Shown piece after piece: positions 57,405 to 64,000 of a DNA stretch of 64,000 nucleotides (its first letter is position 1; the number at the start of each line of letters is the position of its first letter). Below the pieces are notes generated by a model. It did no database searches and was not told the origin of the DNA. It saw nothing but the letters and a program-made list of their open reading frames with translations. The translations under genes were made by a program, and so were the position numbers. Location of the stretch: assembly GCF_014647215.1 (NCBI RefSeq), contig NZ_BMOT01000014.1, positions 1 to 64,000 of the forward strand, given 5' to 3'. The DNA comes from Shewanella aestuarii. GTDB lineage: Bacteria > Pseudomonadota > Gammaproteobacteria > Enterobacterales > Shewanellaceae.

Positions 57405-58568
57405 CTACTGCGTTTTTAATGGTAAGGATAAGTTTATTAAGGCGGCAACATTGGCTGAAGTGTTTGTAAGATTTATCGCGGCATCAGCCAACACCTGCTC
57501 TAATGGTGCAACGCCGGGAATAATAGCAAATATGGCTGTCATTCCTTGATTGATTATGGCATTGGCATTGTCACCTAAACTCCCCGCTATACCTATAACA
57601 GGTACATGGTATTGCTGCGCTGTTTGCAGCACACCCATTGGCGTTTTGCCAAATATTGTTTGGCCATCAATTCGGCCTTCGCCAGTAATCACCAGTGCCG
57701 CGCCTTTACATGCATCAGCTAATTCTACCGCATTTGCCACTAAGGCAACCCCAGGACTAAGTTTACCTTTTAAAAATGCCACTAAGGCAAAGCCCATACC
57801 ACCCGCTGCCCCAGCCCCTGACATATTGTTAATCTGGTGATCGTTCCAATGTGGGCGAGCTATCGTAGCAAAGTGATTAAGTGCAGCATCAAGTTGGGTG
57901 ACCATTTCGGCTGTCGCGCCTTTTTGCGGGCCAAAAATGGCAGAAGCGCCCATAGGGCCGCACAAGGGATTATCAACATCGCAGGCAATATCAAATTGGC
58001 AATCTTTAAGGTGTGGATGACATTGAGAATCCTCTATTGTCGCTAAATCAATTAACCCTGCGCCACCATGATCAATTGCCTCGCCCTGATGATTAAGCAA
58101 TGAAAATCCCAAGGCTTTTAGCATGCCAGCCCCTGCATCATTAGTGGCGCTGCCGCCTAACCCGATAATGATGTGCCTGATCCCACGGTTTAATGCATCT
58201 TTGATTAGCTCTCCCGTACCATAGGAGCAGGTTATGAGCGGGTTGCGTTGATTACGCGCAACTAAGTGCAACCCCGAAGCCGCTGCCATTTCGATAACGG
58301 CTGTCTTATGACCATTGTGTGCAACACCTAAAATGCCATAAAAGGCAGGGACTATATTGCCCAAAGGCCCTTGAACATTTAAATGAATTATCTTGCCATC
58401 AGTTGCATCGACCATAGCTTGGACAGTACCCTCACCGCCATCGGCCATGGGGACTTTGCGATACTCAGCATCAGGAAACACTTGTTTAAACCCTTGTTCA
58501 ATAGCTTCAGCAACTTCCATAGCGGATAAACTTTCTTTAAAAGAATCGGGGGCGATAACAATTTTCAT
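57405..58568 (-). CDS. glycerate kinase (GarK/GlxK family)
   Basis: A 387-residue kinase phosphorylating D-glycerate. The N-terminal MKIVIAPDSFKESLSAMEVA, then PMADGGEGTV and GLGGSATNDAGAGML, are the family signatures. The ATG at 58568 begins the family N-terminus; the four-residue extension to 58580 is not used. No glyoxylate or tartronate genes are nearby, so the source of glycerate is unknown. Confidence 0.93.
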   Translation of the reverse strand: MKIVIAPDSFKESLSAMEVAEAIEQGFKQVFPDAEYRKVPMADGGEGTVQAMVDATDGKIIHLNVQGPLGNIVPAFYGILGVAHNGHKTAVIEMAAASGLHLVARNQRNPLITCSYGTGELIKDALNRGIRHIIIGLGGSATNDAGAGMLKALGFSLLNHQGEAIDHGGAGLIDLATIEDSQCHPHLKDCQFDIACDVDNPLCGPMGASAIFGPQKGATAEMVTQLDAALNHFATIARPHWNDHQINNMSGAGAAGGMGFALVAFLKGKLSPGVALVANAVELADACKGAALVITGEGRIDGQTIFGKTPMGVLQTAQQYHVPVIGIAGSLGDNANAIINQGMTAIFAIIPGVAPLEQVLADAAINLTNTSANVAALINLSLPLKTQ

Positions 58569-58996
58569 ATGGGTTCTCAATGCTGATTGACAATAACACT
58601 AGACTAAGACGATAAACGACAATCATAGCAGTAACGCCTTGTAATAAGCTGACTATGGTTTGTGCTCTATAATGCTCATTAATGAGTTGGAACATAAAAA
58701 TGCTGTTTGATTGATAAATCAGGAATGCAGTTTATGAGCCTTTTCACAAATTGTATATGTGGACGATTAAAGCATTTAAATGGGGGTTTTGTTGGCAATA
58801 TCAGCTGTTGAAAAAGTTTACAGTCTTTGATCGCAGGCTTTGGATAAAATTAATCCCCATGCTTTGCCCCTAAAGCTGCCAATTTATGCTAGTATAACCC
58901 GCTAATTTTTGTGCTTTTTTAATTAACATTACTCGTTAAATTGAATAAAACGACTCGTTTGATTAAGCACACCTTGTTGTTTTTATGGGAGACATT
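58569..58996. other. intergenic region between glycerate kinase and BCCT genes
   Basis: Over 400 bp with no convincing gene. A CTCATTAATGAG palindrome (58675-58686) could be an operator for either neighbour. ATG 58734 opens a 25-codon frame with no ribosome-binding site and is not called. Confidence 0.45.
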
Positions 58997-60964
58997 ATGT
59001 CTATTAAGACAAGTATCAACCCGCCAGTATTTTTCTCTTCAGTTATTCTTATCGCTTCCATGGTTTTGTTATGTGCCATAGTGCCGACAGAAGCTAGCCA
59101 ATTCTTCAAATCAGTTCAGCACTGGTTAGAAGTGAAAGCGGGCTGGATGTATATATTAGGCGTTGCAATTTTTTTAGTGTTTATCATTTTTGTGATGATG
59201 AGCCGCTTTGGCGACATCAAATTGGGGCCTGAACATGCGGTGCCCGATTATAGTTATAAAAGTTGGATAGCCATGCTGTTTTCAGCCGGTATGGGTATTG
59301 GACTGATGTTTTTTGGCGTGGCAGAGCCGGTAATGCATTATTTGGCGCCACCGGATGCAACACCAGAATCAATTCAAGCGGCGAAAGAGGCATTAAAGAT
59401 CACCTTTTTCCACTGGGGGATCCATGCTTGGGCAATTTATGCCGTTGTGGCGTTATCATTGGCCTATTTCTCGTATCGACATAAATTACCCTTACTGCCG
59501 CGTTCAGCGTTATACCCACTGATCGGTGAGAGAATTTATGGTCCAATAGGCCATGCAGTAGATACTTTTGCGGTATTGGGCACCATGTTTGGCGTGGCAA
59601 CCTCATTAGGTTTTGGCGTGCTGCAGATAAACTCAGGACTGAGCTATCTTATCGATGGCCTACCTAACAACACCACAGTGCAGGTGGTGTTGATTGTTAT
59701 TATTACCGCTATTGCCACCTTATCGGTTTTTTCAGGTTTAGATAAGGGCGTGAAGCGCTTAAGCGAATTAAACCTCGGCTTGGCATTTTTACTGATGTTA
59801 TCTGTGCTATTACTTGGGCCGACGGTGATGTTGCTGCAATCCTTTGTGCAAAATACCGGTGGATATTTAAGTGATATCGTTGGAAAGACCTTTAATCTGT
59901 ATGCCTATGAGCAAAAAGATGATTGGATTGGTGGCTGGACCTTGCTGTATTGGGGCTGGTGGATTTCATGGTCACCATTTGTGGGTACCTTTATTGCACG
60001 TGTTAGTCGTGGTAGAACGATCCGTGAATTCTTAATCGGAGTATTGTTTGTTCCCTCTGCCATCACTTTCTTATGGATGACGGTATTTGGCAATACCGCA
60101 ATCGATGCAATTGCAAATCACGGCGCGACTTATTTATCAGAAGCTGTATCGAGCGATGTCTCGGTTGCCTTATTTAAGTTCTTTGAGCATATGCCATTCT
60201 CGACCGTACTGTCTGTTATCGCAGTGTGTTTGGTGGTGACATTCTTTGTGACGTCATCTGATTCAGGTTCATTAGTCATTGATAATCTCACCTCAGGTGG
60301 CGATAACAATGCCCCAGTGTGGCAGCGGATATTTTGGGCTGTATTACAAGGTGTTGTGGCATCGGTGTTATTGGTAGCTGGTGGATTACAGGCACTGCAA
60401 ACCGCAGCAATAGCCAGTGCCATGCCATTTTTACTTGTGATGTTATTAATGTGCGCCGGGCTGTATAAAGCGTTAAAAGATGATTGGCTGAAAATTAACA
60501 GTGTTCAATCACACAATACCAGCGTGCAATATGTAAAAGCCAATATGACCTGGCAAGATAGGCTTGATGTTTTAGTGTCGATGCCGACTCGAGAAGATGC
60601 ACAAACCTTTATTGATACCATAGCGCAACCCGCACTAAGAGAAGTACGGGAGACGTTAATCAAAAAAGGCCAGCTAGCCGATATCATTTTTAAAGATGAG
60701 CGAGTGCGCTTGGTTATTGGGCCTGACGACCCATTATCTTTTGTCTATGGCCTGAGATTACGTGCGTTTACGGTAACAGGTACCACTGAAGACAATATCG
60801 ATTCTGAGCAGGCATATTATCGTGTTGAGGTGTTTTTAGAGCACGGCGGTCAGCAGTACGATGTGATGGGATATACCCAAGATCAAATCAAAGCAGATAT
60901 TGTGACCCAATATGAGCGATATCTGCATTATTTGCATTTATCACATGCGGAACTTGTCGACTAA
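58997..60964 (+). CDS. BCCT family choline/betaine transporter
   Basis: A 655-residue, 12-helix transporter. The signature in helix 8 reads YWGWWISWSPFVGTFIARVS, with the tryptophans of the betaine-binding box. It has the long cytoplasmic C-terminal domain (about 510-655) seen in E. coli BetT, which responds to osmolarity. The start is ATG 58997, with GGGAG 5 bp upstream. Substrate is choline, betaine or carnitine; bet oxidase genes are not in the window, so uptake of a ready-made osmolyte is as likely. Confidence 0.9.
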   Translation: MSIKTSINPPVFFSSVILIASMVLLCAIVPTEASQFFKSVQHWLEVKAGWMYILGVAIFLVFIIFVMMSRFGDIKLGPEHAVPDYSYKSWIAMLFSAGMGIGLMFFGVAEPVMHYLAPPDATPESIQAAKEALKITFFHWGIHAWAIYAVVALSLAYFSYRHKLPLLPRSALYPLIGERIYGPIGHAVDTFAVLGTMFGVATSLGFGVLQINSGLSYLIDGLPNNTTVQVVLIVIITAIATLSVFSGLDKGVKRLSELNLGLAFLLMLSVLLLGPTVMLLQSFVQNTGGYLSDIVGKTFNLYAYEQKDDWIGGWTLLYWGWWISWSPFVGTFIARVSRGRTIREFLIGVLFVPSAITFLWMTVFGNTAIDAIANHGATYLSEAVSSDVSVALFKFFEHMPFSTVLSVIAVCLVVTFFVTSSDSGSLVIDNLTSGGDNNAPVWQRIFWAVLQGVVASVLLVAGGLQALQTAAIASAMPFLLVMLLMCAGLYKALKDDWLKINSVQSHNTSVQYVKANMTWQDRLDVLVSMPTREDAQTFIDTIAQPALREVRETLIKKGQLADIIFKDERVRLVIGPDDPLSFVYGLRLRAFTVTGTTEDNIDSEQAYYRVEVFLEHGGQQYDVMGYTQDQIKADIVTQYERYLHYLHLSHAELVD

Positions 60965-61001
60965 TAATGCGCATTTGTGCATTAGGCAAACAAATTCATT
61001 G

Positions 61002-61040
61002 CCCCAAGCGATAAGCCTTATTATCCTTGGGGTAATTTTT
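61002..61040 (+). terminator. terminator after the BCCT gene
   Basis: CCCCAAG-CGATAAGCCTTATTAT-CCTTGGGG then TAATTTTTT; the loop has a second GATAA/TTATT pairing. Confidence 0.82.
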
Positions 61041-61061
61041 TGGTGTGAGGTTAGAGTAAAC

Positions 61062-61415
61062 ATGGCTGGCGAGAGCAAATTAGATAAAGTATTGGCAGAA
61101 GCAAGAGAGTATAAAGCCAAACGTGAAACGGGTTATCGTGAACAGGCGCTTAAGCTATACCCTTGGGTTTGCGGCCGCTGTACTCGCGAGTTTACCCATA
61201 AAAACTTGAGTGAATTAACCGTGCATCATCGAGATCATAATCATGATAACAACCCGTCGGATGGCACTAACTGGGAGCTATTGTGTTTGTATTGTCACGA
61301 TAATGAGCACTCGCGTTTTGAAGAGTTAATCCGTTATGGTAGCACCACAGAAACTAAGCAAGATGCCGCAACCTATAATCCGTTTGCCGATCTTAAAGCT
61401 ATGATGAAAAAATAG
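61062..61415 (+). CDS. yajD: HNH nuclease YajD
   Basis: A 117-residue HNH protein: two CxxC pairs (CGRC near 34-37 and CLYC near 82-85) and TVHHRDHNHDNNPSDGTNWE form the HNH fold. Start at ATG 61062 (length of E. coli YajD is 115). The upstream open frame is not part of the gene. Function unknown; HNH proteins cut DNA or RNA. Confidence 0.9.
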   Translation: MAGESKLDKVLAEAREYKAKRETGYREQALKLYPWVCGRCTREFTHKNLSELTVHHRDHNHDNNPSDGTNWELLCLYCHDNEHSRFEELIRYGSTTETKQDAATYNPFADLKAMMKK

Positions 61416-61434
61416 CATTTATTGGGTTATTATC

Positions 61435-61472
61435 CACACTTCAACACAAGTTATTGCTGCGGTTGAAGTGTG
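61435..61472. terminator. hairpin after yajD
   Basis: An 11-bp perfect stem, CACACTTCAAC and GTTGAAGTGTG, around a 16-nt loop; weak T-run (TTTAG). Confidence 0.55.
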
Positions 61473-61539
61473 TTTAGTGTCTTTGATTATGGTGTCAAAA
61501 GCGGATACAGTAGACATCAATACTTTGGCATAAAGTGAG

Positions 61540-61755
61540 TTATTTCCAGCCTTGAATCCACAGCTGGCTATCGGTTAATTGTTGCCAGTCTATTGCCGTA
61601 ATGCGTTTCGACATTATTGCTTCTATCTCACAGTTAATCACCACATTATTTTCATCAAACTCAATGTCAGTGACCAAAAAGTGTTTCTCTTTATAGGTGG
61701 GTTTTACTGCAGTCCACTTACTGTTGAGTAACTTGGCTAGATTAATTTTATTCAT
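61540..61755 (-). CDS. TIGR02450 family Trp-rich protein
   Basis: A 71-residue protein, MNKINLAKLLNSKWTAVKPT at its start, with the conserved KEKHFLVTDIEFD and IDWQQLTDSQLWIQGWK segments of a small tryptophan-rich family of marine gammaproteobacteria. The ATG at 61755 is chosen; the longer frame to 61980 runs through the next gene in another frame. Function unknown. The preceding gene lies 34 bp upstream on the same strand. Confidence 0.85.
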   Translation of the reverse strand: MNKINLAKLLNSKWTAVKPTYKEKHFLVTDIEFDENNVVINCEIEAIMSKRITAIDWQQLTDSQLWIQGWK

Positions 61756-61789
61756 CGATACACCTAAGTATTGCTGGTGATAACTTATA

Positions 61790-62014
61790 TTAAATAAGCC
61801 TTTTTTCCGCCTCAAGCCATTTAGCTCTAGACAATGTCTGGCAATTTTCGCTATCGGAAAATTGCGCTTTACGGGCTTCAAGCTGATCCCAAATATGTTT
61901 TTTCTGCTCGTCACTGGCGGATGACCACACGACAATTTCATCAATATGGCGATAGCAGCCCATGCAATAATCATCTTCATTTAAGCCACATCGGGCAACA
62001 CAAGGGGAGTGCAT
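61790..62014 (-). CDS. DUF1289 domain protein
   Basis: A 74-residue protein with the family's N-terminal cysteine pattern SPCVARCGLNEDDYCMGCYR (C5, C9, C17, C20), likely an iron-sulfur or zinc site. DUF1289 proteins are of unknown function. It is transcribed with the Trp-rich protein gene on the minus strand. Confidence 0.88.
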   Translation of the reverse strand: MHSPCVARCGLNEDDYCMGCYRHIDEIVVWSSASDEQKKHIWDQLEARKAQFSDSENCQTLSRAKWLEAEKRLI

Positions 62015-62128
62015 TTACATTTACCTATTTGTTATACGTAGATCATCGAGTTATTGGCTCAATATTATCATGTTTAAAATTGAGCTGTTACAATTACGCT
62101 TATTCAATTGAGAGTGTTTTATTTCATC

Positions 62129-63496
62129 ATGGCTGAACAGAATCAGGTTACTGCGCCCAGTAAACCTTTAAATACAAATGCTGCTTTAGCGCAAGCTGGC
62201 GAGTCAGAACAACACTCTCATTCTCAAGCTGCGTATGAACAACGCCTGAGCCAATTATCAAATTTACTCAACGCGACCAAAGGCTTATGGCAAGTTGTAG
62301 CCTTTGATAGTGATCAATTTCCTTGGCAGCAGCGCTTTCCTATTCTGGCTAACACAGTGGCTCAAATAGCGGATGAAGATATCGATGCACTCGATAATGA
62401 CTCGCAGCGTTTGTTGGCGGCATTACTGCCATCGCTTGAGCAAGATATGCAGGCGTTACCTGAGTCTAACATCGCTCATTTGTTGCCTCTGCTTGGCGCT
62501 AAGATGAATCAACATCTTGCTGTGAAAACTGAATTACCTATAAATGATACTGGCTTAAGCCATTTTAGTGCTCACATCAAGGGGCGTAAGTGGCAACAAA
62601 TTACTGCCTTTACGGCGCAGGTATTTAACCATGATGACAGTAAAACTCCTGTGCTTGAATGGTGTGCAGGCAAAGGCCATTTAGGCCGATTAATTGCCAA
62701 AACTCAACATCGAAACGTGACCAGTTTAGAGTGGCAGCAAGCGCTGTGTCAGCAAGGTCAAGCTTTTGCCTATAAGTGGCAACTCGCGCAGCAATTTGTG
62801 TGTGCAGATGCGTTTGCCGACTTAACCCAAGATGATAGCCCTTCGCCGATTAAGCAGGCTCAACATGCCGTAGCCTTGCATGCCTGTGGTGACTTACATG
62901 TGCGATTACTTCGCTTAGCCAGTGAGGTGAGTACCGAAAAACTGTCCATTTCTCCCTGCTGTTACCATTTGATCCAAAGCCATTATTATCAACCACTTTC
63001 AGCTAGCGCAATCGCGGCTGGTTTGCAGCTGTCACGCCATGATCTACAACTGCCATTACAACAAAGCGTGATTGCTAGCCAAAGGCAAAATGCGTTACGC
63101 AAACAGGAAGTCATGTGGCGCTTAGGTTTTGATTGTTTGCAGCGGACTGTGCGTCAGTGCGATGAATACTTACCTGTACCGACCATAAAGCAAAGCCAGT
63201 TAAGTGGCAGTTTTGAAGATTTTTGCCTTTGGGCCGCAACTGAAAAACAGCTAGTGTTGCCAGACGATGTGATTTATGACGACTATCTTCATCAAGGACG
63301 TAAACGACAAAAGCTGACCCAACGAATTGATCTTGTCAGACACCTATTTAGACAAGCGCTAGAGCAATGGTTATTGCTCGACAGAGTCTGCTTCTTAATT
63401 GAGCATAATTATCACGTGAAATTGACGGATTTTTGCTCAACCGAAATTACCCCAAGAAATGCCTTAATTCATGCAGAGAAAATACATTTGGTTTAA
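62129..63496 (+). CDS. methyltransferase, Methyltransf_32 type
   Basis: A 455-residue protein starting MAEQNQVTAPS (ATG 62129; an in-frame TTG seven codons earlier is less likely). The SAM site EWCAGKGHLGRL (about 185-196), ALHACGDLHVRLL (about 250-262) and ISPCCYHLIQ (about 277-286) match the same motif set as the protein at 35831. The N-terminal 150 residues are helical and of low conservation; the C-terminal 120 residues are specific to this longer form. Likely acts on RNA; substrate not known. Confidence 0.8.
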   Translation: MAEQNQVTAPSKPLNTNAALAQAGESEQHSHSQAAYEQRLSQLSNLLNATKGLWQVVAFDSDQFPWQQRFPILANTVAQIADEDIDALDNDSQRLLAALLPSLEQDMQALPESNIAHLLPLLGAKMNQHLAVKTELPINDTGLSHFSAHIKGRKWQQITAFTAQVFNHDDSKTPVLEWCAGKGHLGRLIAKTQHRNVTSLEWQQALCQQGQAFAYKWQLAQQFVCADAFADLTQDDSPSPIKQAQHAVALHACGDLHVRLLRLASEVSTEKLSISPCCYHLIQSHYYQPLSASAIAAGLQLSRHDLQLPLQQSVIASQRQNALRKQEVMWRLGFDCLQRTVRQCDEYLPVPTIKQSQLSGSFEDFCLWAATEKQLVLPDDVIYDDYLHQGRKRQKLTQRIDLVRHLFRQALEQWLLLDRVCFLIEHNYHVKLTDFCSTEITPRNALIHAEKIHLV

Positions 63497-63799
63497 ATTT
63501 TACTATTAAGCTTTTGTTTAGACTCTTTTATTTTAGAAAAGTCTGATTGATTCAGTTATCTAGTGAAAACAAAACGCACAACAATTGAATAATTAAATAT
63601 CAAAACCCGCCGTGTTTTAACGGTTTTTTATTGCAGTTTTAAGCCATTCTTGTTCAAATGTCGGGTTAATAGTGAATTACAATAATCAAACCGCCAAACA
63701 ATGATGTCAATGTAACGACATTTAGGTCTAAATGACCTTTTATTTTGGATATTAAATCCAAGTTTGAGTGGTATTGAGTAAAAGTGAACAAATGGTTTA
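63497..63799. other. intergenic region before oleA
   Basis: AT-rich with no gene. A small CCGT-GTTTTA-ACGG hairpin followed by TTTTTTA (63609-63632) may end the methyltransferase transcript. No clear promoter boxes for oleA. Confidence 0.4.
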
Positions 63800-64000
63800 A
63801 TGAAATACTCTCGTGTGTTTATCAATAGTCTAGCCTATGAGCTAGCACCTCAAGTTGTCTCAAGTCTAGATCTTGAATCTCGTCTTGCGCCTCTATATAA
63901 AAAGTTTCGTATTCCTATGGGGCAGCTTGCTGCCTTAACCGGGATCACTGAGCGTCGTTGGTGGCCAAAAGGGTATCGTTTATCAGACGGTGCTATTGCG
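63800..64000 (+). CDS. oleA: OleA-like ketosynthase III, 5' end only
   Basis: The first 67 residues (MKYSRVFINSLAYELAPQVV at the start, later ALTGITERRWWPKG) match the thiolase-like enzyme OleA as I remember it from Shewanella. OleA condenses two fatty acyl-CoA molecules head to head, the first step of long-chain olefin synthesis. The catalytic cysteine and the oleBCD genes lie beyond the right edge, so the pathway cannot be confirmed here. Confidence 0.82.
   Translation, partial: MKYSRVFINSLAYELAPQVVSSLDLESRLAPLYKKFRIPMGQLAALTGITERRWWPKGYRLSDGAIA

Noticed and set aside
58734-58811. 25-codon frame between glycerate kinase and BCCT genes
   Set aside because: No ribosome-binding site, no family signal; chance length.
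60912-61061. 50-residue N-terminal extension of YajD overlapping the BCCT gene
   Set aside because: Family length and a GAGG-type site before ATG 61062 support the shorter protein; the extension crosses a terminator.

Overview
The window is a chromosomal segment of a gammaproteobacterium, almost certainly a Shewanella. The evidence is the gene content and order: sixA-smrB-prmB-aroC, rlmKL-uup, rmf-fabA-lonH, uvrY/gacA-uvrC-pgsA followed by tRNA-Gly/Cys/Leu, a PanP-type aspartate decarboxylase, and the start of an OleA-like olefin synthase at the right edge. The DNA looks AT-leaning, as in cold-adapted marine Shewanella; the species cannot be named from this alone.

Layout. Positions 1-7.6 kb hold a truncated secreted repeat protein, a 1440-residue sensor with GGDEF and EAL domains, and an M16 protease. 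7.8-14.4 kb is a housekeeping run (sixA, smrB, prmB, aroC, MFS transporter, NAD-kinase-like protein, yfcL, rRNA/tRNA methyltransferase). 14.6-16.1 kb is a minus-strand initiator-tRNA array: four intact tRNA-fMet genes interleaved with at least nine degenerate tRNA-derived units, bordered by a palindromic MITE-like repeat. 16.4-25.5 kb carries rlmKL, a glutaredoxin-like gene, uup, a DUF3466 protein, rmf, fabA and lonH. At 25.7 kb is tRNA-Ser(UGA), into which a 6.3-kb element has integrated. The element is bounded by a 26-bp direct repeat of the tRNA 3' end and carries a tyrosine recombinase, a large secreted protein and a HigB/HigA-type toxin-antitoxin pair whose toxin gene looks frameshifted. 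32.3-51.2 kb is mixed accessory and core: a secreted lipase and its membrane-anchored neighbour, a VOC protein, a methyltransferase, a sulfotransferase, a chemotaxis receptor, ilvIH, a Bcr/CflA efflux pump, a SulP transporter, a 2OG-Fe(II) oxygenase, a frameshifted DUF1996 lipoprotein, a periplasmic binding protein and YjbQ. 51.4-55.6 kb is uvrY-uvrC-pgsA plus glyW-cysT-leuZ-like tRNA genes, followed by two degenerate tRNA-Leu copies and a second, partial copy of the MITE-like repeat. 55.6-64 kb holds panP, glycerate kinase, a BCCT transporter, YajD, two small conserved proteins, a second methyltransferase of the same family as the one at 35.8 kb, and the 5' end of oleA.

The most unusual signal is shared by three tRNA loci (fMet, Ser, Leu). 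Each is accompanied by 3'-half tRNA copies in which the anticodon loop, variable loop or T-loop is replaced by a short sequence containing CTCTT followed by an AT-rich stretch. Two of the three loci also have the same palindromic repeat beside them. These remnants are not explained by ordinary tRNA duplication and are the best candidate here for something undescribed. All functional calls come from reading the sequence and remembered family features; no database search was run.
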